Below, in pieces: positions 56,617-64,000 of a stretch of DNA of 64,000 nt (positions are counted from its first letter, which is position 1; each line of letters begins with the position of its first letter). Below the pieces are notes generated by a model. The model was given only the letters and a program-made list of their open reading frames with translations. It was not told where the DNA came from and did not search any database. This DNA is from Turbatrix aceti (Eukaryota; Nematoda; Chromadorea; Rhabditida; Panagrolaimidae): contig OZ017766.1 in NCBI GenBank assembly GCA_963969345.1, positions 1,860,001 through 1,924,000 of the forward strand. Direction: 5' to 3'. Made by a program: the position numbers and the translations under genes.

Positions 56617-58470
56617 ATGCCTCTGCCTGTGATATCTAGCGGTGGTAGCGGAGACGTCGCAGACTGGGATGCGCTTTTCAAGCTGAATCCGGGACTGGAG
56701 AAGGCGGAAGTCGTAGACGACGTCCGTGACACGCTAGCCGGCAAGACTGCCAACTCGCAGCCTTTCCCCCACGTCATTCTGCCCTCCTTGCTTGCCAATG
56801 AGCAAATTTTGGATTCTCTCCGAGAGGAGCTGGGACGCGCGCGCTGGACTCACACCTCGAACGACCTGTACAGCCTCCACCGGACACCCGATCTTGTCAA
56901 CCTCGATGTGACGGTTTTTCCGGCGTTGAGAGCGTTCAGGCGCTTTCTCACAACCACGATGCGGGATTATCTCATTCGCACGACGGGCGTCGAACTCAAC
57001 AACCGCGTGGACGTCGCTGGCAGTCGGTACGATCTCACCGACAACCTCCTTCCTCACGACGATCGGAACGACGGGCGTAAATTCGCGTTTATACTTTACC
57101 TGACACCTGGCTGGCAGCCGGAATGGGGCGGTTTGTTGAAACTCTACGACGCGGACGTCGACAGCTACCCTACGCAGGTCGCTAAGACGGTGACCCCCCA
57201 GGCCGGCCAACTGCTCTTCTTCAACATCGACCACACCTCGGGCCACTCGTCCTGGCACTCCGTCACCGAGGTCGTTGAGCCCGGAAAATCGAGATTGTCG
57301 CTGAATGGGTGGTTTCACGTCGAGGACACCGGCGTGTCCCGAGTTTTAAAACCGTTGCCGCCGCTTCCTAGAATCGTTCCCACGCTCGATGTCGATGTGA
57401 GTTCCTGTTCTCGGCTTTTCCGCTATGCAGGCATATTTTTAGTACAAAGACGTCCGGGACTGGATCAATCCCCAGTTTATCGCTCCACAAAATCAGAAAC
57501 AGATTAAGAGAAAGTTCGCTGCCAAGTCCGAACTCATCTTGCCCAGTTTTCTCAACGTGAGTGCCTTTTTGCGTTCAACAACCGTTTTTTGAGCTTCCAA
57601 CTCTCCGATTCAGGAAAGCAAGTACAAGGAAGCCGTAGCCGAACTCAAAAAATCAAAATTCCTGAACGAAGGCCCCGTGAACACGAAAAACGTCGGGCGC
57701 CTCGATGAGAGCAGTCTGGCGCCGGATTCCGCGCTGGCGTCCCTCCTTCGGCTGGTCCGATCGGAGGCGATGACACTGCTCATCACCCAGTGGACGGGTC
57801 TGCACCTCTACGACGTCAAGAGCGTCGCTGCTGCGCCCGAGAGTTCTGACGGCACGCCTCCGGCCAAGAAACCGCGACCGTCAGAGACGAAGCCTGCCGA
57901 GGGCGAGGCGACGACCAGCACAAAGCCCAAGCGCCACGTAGAAGTCATCTCCTACTTCAACAAGGTCTCGCAGGGATCGTATTCGTTGTGCGACGACCAG
58001 ATGGCTGCCGACGCCGCGCAGGACGGATTCTGCTTTGACTTGCACCTTTTCTTTTCTGAAAAGGACTCTTGGAACGCCGAAGCTGGCGGGTCGTTCAGGT
58101 ACATCGTCGCCAACGACCCTGAAGAGGTAACCATTTTTTGCAAAACAAAAATACAAAAAGAGTGTTTTAGGTCCTGCGAGTCGACCCCGCGATGAATTCG
58201 GCGGCGTTTGTCTTCCGCGAACCCGAAGTGCTGCATTTTACGAAGTACGTCAACCAGAAGGCCGGCGACGACAGCTACTTTGTCCTGAGTTGCGCGTACT
58301 TCGGTGCGACGAGTGGCGAGAGCGACAGCGAGAATAGCACCGACGAAGAGGCCGCTGTCGACGAATACGACGACGAATCCGACGCAGGCGAGTCCGAGGA
58401 ACTCGGCGCCGAGGACATGGACCCTCTCGAACCCGATGAGTCGCAGCCAACGAGCGACGACGATCAGTAG
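56617..58470 (+). CDS. OGFOD1: OGFOD1/Tpa1 prolyl hydroxylase of ribosomal protein uS12
   Basis: Fe(II)- and 2-oxoglutarate-dependent dioxygenase that hydroxylates a proline of ribosomal protein uS12 and influences translation accuracy. Exons 56617-57396, 57443-57556, 57614-58126 and 58171-58470 give 568 residues, close to human OGFOD1. The catalytic N-terminal domain has the iron ligands His147 and Asp149 (LLPHDDRND) and His214 (SSWHSVTEV), plus Arg226 for 2-oxoglutarate (SRLSLNGWFH). The C-terminal, non-catalytic double-stranded beta-helix begins around VRDWINPQF. It has a disordered insert (PAKKPRPSETKPAEGEATTS) and ends in a long acidic tail (SESEELGAED through TSDDDQ type), as in human and yeast proteins. 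Confidence 0.94.
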
Positions 58471-58958
58471 ACCCTCCCGGAACGGCACTCATCGTTCATA
58501 TTTCCCTGCAACAGAAATGATATTAATCTAGTATAAATCCCCTTCCTTCGCACAAATGGACGTGCGCAACGCCCCCTCTTCTTCCCATTTCGACGCAATC
58601 AGCGACAAAAGAAATCTCCGAAACTGTCTTTCTCGTTTCCCGCGTTCACTGCGCCCGCATCTCATTTCTGACTTTTTTCTATCCCGTAAGACTTTTTTGA
58701 GTTCCGTTGATTTTTTGTTTTTTTCCAACTCGCTGCTGCATTCTGGCGCAGGACCCATTATTGTGTCTCCCGGTTTTCTCAGCGCTCTGAATCTCCGGTT
58801 TGATCAACTTAGCCTGGTTTTACTCGTTACCCACTATCTTTCCTTCCTCCCGCTGCCACGTACATTCTCTCGAGACGAAAATAATTCATTCATTCAATAA
58901 TAGGGCGTTCCGGCCGACAGTAATAAATTCTTTAGACGAAACGAGGCAAGCACAGTCA
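58471..58958. other. Convergent 3' flanks of OGFOD1 and the ShKT gene
   Basis: About 490 bp. No gene or repeat seen. Confidence 0.45.
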
Positions 58959-60089
58959 TCACAGGCTTTTAATAAAAGACGACGACGCCCTACCAAGCCT
59001 CCGAAATCCGGAGAACTCGGGCGTACCGCAGAGACAGGTCCGGCGACAGAAGACGAGCTTCGTGATCCGGCTCTGCGAGCACTTGCCGTTCTTCGCTGCG
59101 GCCAAGCACTCGGCTGTCGGCCGCTTGTCGCTTTCCACGGCACTGCACGGCGGCGGCAGGGACCGCGAATCGCGCTGCAACGTTCCGCTGAGGCTCATAA
59201 GCTGCTCCAGCACCGTATCCAGAATCCTGGCCGGTATCGGGGCGGCGAGTGGCATCGACGTGGTGGGCAGCGGTGCAGATGCGGCTGCCAGGTCGTCGGA
59301 CGGCACTTTAGCGTCCGCGTTCGGCCAGGTTCTCGCCAAAGGAATCGGCAAGGGGTTCAAGTCATCGGAAGTCGTGTTTTGCTTCGTGCGGAGACGCTCG
59401 AGAAAGGTTTTGGCCACCTCGATGATCTGAACACGAAAACGTTCGGCTTTTGATATTTTTTATGCACAAACCTTCTCGACTTCCTGAATTTGATCGTAAT
59501 CGCCGTCTTCCCCGGCCTGCTTCTCGGCGGTCCCGACCGATGCATGGTCCTCGGGGGGTGGTTTGTCGTCGACCTCATCGTACACCTCGGTTGTTACATC
59601 GGCCTCCGCTGAAGCAGTGGCCGGGGTGGGCTTCTTCTTCGCTTTCAGCTGCTTCAGCGGGCATGGATTCTCCGTTGTCGTAAAAGTCGGGGTCGGCACT
59701 TCTTCACCGTCGCATGGCACTACGTTGTCGAAGGTAGTAGCCACCAGGAGGGGGGTGGTCTCCGTCGGTGGGGATTCCGTGGCACTTGCGGCCACATCGG
59801 CACAAGGAGGCTGCGGAGTGGCTGTCGCAGGCCGCCCAGTCTGATCGTAGTCCACTAAAAGCGACTAAGATTGGCACCCGGCTGTTCTGAGCAAAAAAGC
59901 TGACGCACAACCGACAAACTCATTATGAATGGGCTCATCCTGGTCCCAGAATTCGATGGGAATCTCGTTGTTGTACTTGAGGTTGTGGCTCAGAGAGTTC
60001 ACCACTGAGAGGGACACTGCCGCGCCTCCGCATCCGCCGGCGACAAAAACAACGACAACTGCAAAGACGACCAAGCAGCACGTCGCCAT
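58959..60089 (-). CDS. Secreted protein with one ShKT (SXC) domain
   Basis: Exons on the minus strand are 60089-59912, 59854-59472 and 59426-58959, giving 342 residues. The N-terminal segment (CCLVVFAVVVVFVAGG) is a signal peptide. The middle is Pro/Thr/Glu-rich, disordered and possibly O-glycosylated. Near the C terminus a six-cysteine ShKT module is visible: CSAV, TAECLAAAKNGKC, VFCRRTCLC. This module is widespread in secreted nematode proteins, mostly as a binding or structural unit attached to enzymes or mucin-like chains; presence does not imply toxicity. A short basic, Ser-rich tail follows. The first donor (GTTGTG) is weak but is the only one that closes the frame. RBM42 ends 206 bp upstream on the same strand. 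Confidence 0.75.
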
Positions 60090-60295
60090 GGTCTGAGTAC
60101 GGTTTGGTACCACCGGCAGCGGTTTTTATACGTCAAAACGCGCTGTCGCCCATTAACACCCTCTTGACAGTCAGGGCCTGTTTTTCTTCAAATCAGCACT
60201 CAAACATAATCAAAGTAATGGAAAGGAAAACAAATGGACAGTGCGCGACAACAGAGCCGCACGGAAGACGAATTGCTGCGGGCAACGAGTTCCCG

Positions 60296-61287
60296 TCAGT
60301 AGATGCCCAGCTTGGCCTTCTGTTTCTGCTTCTTGCGGACGAGTTCCATATTGCGGTCCTTCCAGTTGGACTTCCTCAGCTTGATTGGCCGGTTGCCCAC
60401 GTACTTGCCGTCCATCTCCCGAATGGCGCGCACAAAGTCGTCTTGGCAGCGGAAGGACACGAAACCAAAGCCTTTGGACTTGTTCGAGCGGCCGTCGCGG
60501 ACGACCTTGGCCTTCTGGAAGCTGGGGTACTTGCGAAACGCCTTGGCGAGCAGCTCGTCGGACACCTCATTGCCCAGATCGCCGCAGAACACTCGAAAGT
60601 CGTTGGGATCCCACTCAGCCAGCGAGGGGTCCTCCCAAGTCTGAAAAACAATCGCTAATGGACTCCGCGCGCCCGCAGATGCAAAACAAACCTGTCCACC
60701 AGCAGTCCGGACGAATCGTTTCATCTTACGTTCACCGCGCAAAACCTGGCCAATGTAGCTGTTTTCGTAGGCCGTAGAGGTGAGCCTCTTCGCCGCCAGC
60801 AGCTCCACGTCTTGGGGCAGCGCCTGAAATTGGGACAATAAAACCGGCCAGTTTTTCACGAGCAAAACTCACGTATGGCAGCGCCTGAGTGACCTGAGGC
60901 GGCTGTGGGGGCTGTTCTAGCACAATCCCGCTGCTCCCGGGACCATCCTTGGTCGTCAACGAAGACTTGGATGTCTTTGAGGTGTTATAGAGCGCTGGAG
61001 CTTCACTGATAGTAGCCCCCGAATCATACTTGCTAGCACGAACCTGGGCAGGCACAAACGCGCCGCTCACCGTTACCTTGTCGATGCGACGGCTTGCAGA
61101 CGACGCTGTCTGGGCGGGCACCGGCGCAGAAGCAGCTGCCGGCTGTGTGCTGGGCTTGTCATCGCTTGCAGCTGGCGTTTCCGACGTCAAAGTCGCGATT
61201 TCTTTTTCAAAGCTGAAAATAGAAATCCATTTCTGCAAAAAAATCAGTAAAAGCAACTTACAGCGCAAATTCGTCATCCAGGCTCAT
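60296..61287 (-). CDS. RBM42: RNA-binding protein 42
   Basis: RBM42 binds RNA through one C-terminal RRM and associates with hnRNP K in stress granules; it also affects splicing. Exons on the minus strand are 61287-61262, 61212-60873, 60823-60692 and 60640-60296, giving 280 residues. The RRM has RNP2 FRVFCGDLGNEV and RNP1 KGFGFVSF. It is preceded by the RBM42-specific TWEDPSLAEWDPNDF and followed by the equally specific NRPIKLRKSNWKDRNMELVR and a KKQKQKAKLG tail. The N-terminal half is Ala/Pro/Gln-rich low complexity, shorter than in humans. The first exon encodes only MSLDDEFA and part of one codon. Confidence 0.94.
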
Positions 61288-62164
61288 AATGCACCTAAAT
61301 GTAGACAAAAAAACGAATGGTTAGGAGGCAACAACCTGAAAATTGGTGTGTGGAATCCAAATCATTGCGTCAGATGAAAGCAATGATTGCATTTTCGCAG
61401 CGAGAGTACGTAGTCGCGCGCACACTGGGAATATGAACGATTTTCATATTTATTTGATTTTTTTCACGCCTTGGTTCCAATTTGATGTATTTAAAGAAAC
61501 GATTGCTTCATTTTTGTTGCGGCAACTAATGTATAATCAACAGACGTTTTTGTTTGATTTTTCAGACGTTGCACCTTGGTCCCGGAATTTTTTTATCTTG
61601 ATGCGGAGATAAAAAAACACGCGTGAGAGAGTCCTGGCATCCTGCAAAGTATTTTTTTCTGTTTATTATCAAATCAAAGTCTATGCCAGTATCTCGCTGC
61701 ATTTGTTTACCTCATCGCAGTTCGGGCTCCTTTGGTCCAAAACTACAAAAAAAAATGTTCACCTTCTAGAAGTACGGCTTCACCCAATTCCACGAATTTC
61801 AACCCCGGCAACAGGTTATCTCCCGAAGTCTGTTGGTTGCAATGGAGAGCAGCGTATGTAGTTACGGAGCTCGCGAACGCAGGACAAAGACGACCAAGCA
61901 GTGATAAGGACACGTATCAGCAGCCGGATTAGGCGGGGCAATAAAAGGGGGCTTGATGCAGCAGTTGGAGCAGTGTTTCCCTGCAGCTTCGGAAATCATG
62001 CAGCCCGCTGCACAGTGTACTCGCGCCCTGCATTTCTGTCTCATTTAACTTTCGCCTTAGCGTACATGCGCTGCTATTAATGAGTGCGCGCGGCGGGTAG
62101 CAGGCTAATACAGCTCGCGCTCGTGGCGAAAAAACAACTATGCAGTTATTTTGTTCAAAGTTTT
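61288..62164. other. RBM42 upstream region
   Basis: AT-rich, with no supported gene. It may contain the first exon of the thaumatin-like gene, which lacks a start codon in the visible exon; I could not place it. Confidence 0.4.
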
Positions 62165-63570
62165 TATTTCCTGTCGACAAAAAACATTTTTGTGAACATT
62201 TTCGTGTCTTTTGTGAAAAAAAATATTAATTTTGAGCTTTATTACAAGCGTCCAAAGTTTGCCTATTTTTGATCACATTTATGCTGATAACAAAAAAAAA
62301 ACGTTCAAACTTGCATATGTGAATTATGTCCACGGATGCAGGAGGTGATGGCGAATGCATTGCAAAAAAAATCACAAAAATCGGTCCTTTTTTTCCGGAG
62401 AAATCAGCTGATGACTGTTTTTTCTTTATAAAAAGTGCGTGTAAAATAATTATCACGTCACTCAAAATGCGTATTTTTTTGTAAAATATAGCTTGTTGAA
62501 AAATTCATATTGTGTTTAGTCTGCTTGTAAATTTTTTTGATTTCAAATTCAAAACTGATCTTGCAAGAGCTGATCAAACTTGATACACCATGCGCACGCG
62601 TTTTTCAGCATTCGATGTCCAAGAAGTACCGTCTTTTTTACTGTTTAATTCAGTAAGGTCAGCAAGTTGTGTGTTAAATCCCGTGGCTGGGAAAAAACAA
62701 GTCGGAACATTAAAGCAATCGGAACAGCAGAGTACGGCAACCGCGTCGCGGAAACACAACGCGTCGCGACGGCGCGAACAAGAAAGGGTGTCGCCGACGA
62801 TTGGCCCTTCAGGGATGTGCTTTTGCTGTGCAAACCATTGCGTAGTTCAACTACTAACCATACCTGTTAGACTCTGCCGATGTCGACACAAACCGCTGCA
62901 TTCGAAGGCACTTTGCCTCGGCTTCGTTCGCGATTGTCGTCCATAGTCGCATCCCTGAAGGGTCAATCGACGGCGACACCTCTTCATGTTTCTGCCGTCG
63001 TGCTTCCGATACGTAGTTGCCAAATGCTGCTATTCCGATTGCTTTAATGTTCCGATTAGTATTTTCCAGGCAAAACAATTTTTGCACACAAATTACTGAC
63101 CTCATTGAATTATTAGACAGTAAAAACCTGTACTTCTTGGACATCATAGGAGAAAAAACGCGTGCGCATGGTGTATCAAGTTTGATCAGCTCTTGCAAGA
63201 TCAGTTTTGAATTTGAAATCAAAAAAATTTACAAGCAGACTAAACACAATATGAATTTTTCAACAAGCTATATTTTACAAAAAAAATACGCATTTTGAGT
63301 GACGTGATAATTATTTTACACGCACTTTTTATAAAGAAAAAACAGTTATCAGCTGATTTCTCCGGAAAAAAAGGACCGATTTTTGTGATTTTTTTTGCAA
63401 TGCATTCGCCATCACCTCCTGCATCCGTGGACATAATTCACATATGCAAGTTTGAACGTTTTTTTTTTGTTATCAGCATAAATGTGATCAAAAATAGGCA
63501 AACTTTGGACGCTTGGAATAAAGCTCAAAATTAAAATTTTTTTTCACAAAAGACACGAAAATGTTCGCAA
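62165..63570. repeat. Long inverted repeat, 0.6-kb arms
   Basis: The left arm, about 62165-62820, is inverted in the right arm, about 62952-63570, with scattered mismatches and short indels, around a 130-bp centre. The same 79-codon open frame occurs on - at 62226-62465 and on + at 63295-63534 with only a few differences. No transposase motif. It could be a fold-back transposon or a head-to-head duplication. It lies directly upstream of the thaumatin-like exon, possibly in its first intron. Confidence 0.85.
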
Positions 63571-63709
63571 AAATGTGCTTTATCGACTTAGTACAGAAAC
63601 TAAAAAAATAATAACAAAAGTAGGATTTTTTGCTCCGAGCGCCACCTGCTACCTTTTGCGCATGCATGCAGTGCGCATGCGTTAGCAAAAGCTAAACGAG
63701 ACAATTTAG

Positions 63710-64000
63710 TACACTGTGCCGCTGTGCTTCTCGCCCTCGCGCTGGCAGTCGCGCTCCCCGCAACGCAGGCCGTCAAGTTCACGATCTACAACAACTGTGG
63801 AGGCACCATCTGGCCCGGCGTGCTCGGGCAAACGATCCCCGACGGCGGCGGATTCGAGCTCGGTGCCAAGCAGAGCCGCGACGTCTACGTCCCCGACGGC
63901 TGGGTGGCTGGACGATTCTGGGCACGCACGTGGTGTGACGGCAGCTACAACTGCGCCACTGGATTCTGCGGTGTAGGTTTTGGCTTCGTGCCGGGAGTTT
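63710..64000 (+). CDS. thn: Thaumatin-like protein, partial
   Basis: Thaumatin-like proteins are secreted disulphide-rich proteins; in nematodes they are induced in innate immunity, and related plant proteins (PR-5) are antifungal. The visible exon begins after ACAATTTAG and runs open to the window end. It encodes the end of a signal peptide (AVLLALALAVALPATQA), then VKFTIYNNCGGTIWPGVLGQ, the standard start of the mature domain. RFWARTWCD and NCATGFCG follow, with the first conserved cysteines. The first codon is split, so an upstream exon must supply the ATG; the large inverted repeat lies in between. The C-terminal two thirds are outside the window. Confidence 0.88.

Noticed and set aside
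62226..62465. 79-codon frame duplicated at 63295-63534 as a two-copy gene
   Set aside because: It lies in both arms of the long inverted repeat, is AT-rich and has no recognised domain.
1..64000. CRISPR arrays, bacterial operons or prophage
   Set aside because: No regularly spaced direct repeats; spliced genes and nematode families show a eukaryotic genome.

Overview
The window is nuclear DNA from a nematode. It holds three serpentine chemoreceptors of the sra/srab/sre type. Most introns are short (38-60 nt, many of 44-51) with TTTTCAG acceptors. A GPI-tailed acetylcholinesterase, an ShKT-domain protein, a thaumatin-like protein and CPEB, mdt-24 and fzo-1 homologues fit the same picture. Coding DNA is GC-rich and intergenic DNA AT-rich. 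The species is not identifiable from sequence alone; codon use and intron sizes do not suggest C. elegans.

All gene models were joined by hand so that exon phases and total length close. They are predictions without transcript support.

Layout: 0.9-4.7 kb CPEB-type RNA-binding protein (+), split by a 2.4-kb intron full of nested repeats; 4.8-6.5 kb UDP-glycosyltransferase (-); 7.8-10.5 kb mitofusin (-); 11.3-12.1 kb TRAPPC5 (+); 12.2-15.8 kb mitochondrial DNA polymerase gamma (+); 16.0-16.8 kb MSP-fold protein (+); 17.1-17.9 kb fatty-acid elongase (+); 18.5-20.4 kb hyaluronidase with an EGF-like tail (+); 20.8-22.0 kb chemoreceptor (+); 23.7-25.9 kb second UGT (+); 26.2-26.8 kb nested inverted-repeat elements; 27.1-28.0 kb cyclophilin (+); 28.0-32.3 kb gene-free; 32.3-34.5 kb acetylcholinesterase (+); 35.3-36.6 kb DXO/Dom3 (+); 36.7-38.7 kb CCCH+CHY zinc-finger protein (-); 38.8-40.3 kb ABHD17-like hydrolase (-); 40.7-44.0 kb Mediator subunit 24 (+); 44.3-46.7 kb unrecognised secreted acidic protein (+); 47.1-50.5 kb two chemoreceptor paralogues (-); 51.1-52.0 kb HMGB protein (-); 52.5-53.9 kb cystinosin (-); 55.5-56.2 kb C2H2 protein (-); 56.6-58.5 kb OGFOD1 dioxygenase (+); 59.0-60.1 kb secreted ShKT protein (-); 60.3-61.3 kb RBM42 (-); 62.2-63.6 kb large inverted repeat; 63.7 kb-end thaumatin-like protein (+, partial).

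Most genes are housekeeping or environmental-response genes with no shared pathway. The mitochondrial pair fzo-1 and polg-1 lie near each other, and several same-strand neighbours are close enough to be operons. The most striking content is mobile DNA. Three non-autonomous hAT-type elements, each with an 8-bp target duplication, sit inside introns. One Tc1/mariner-like element (TA duplication) is inserted into another inverted-repeat element. Two large fold-back structures are also present.
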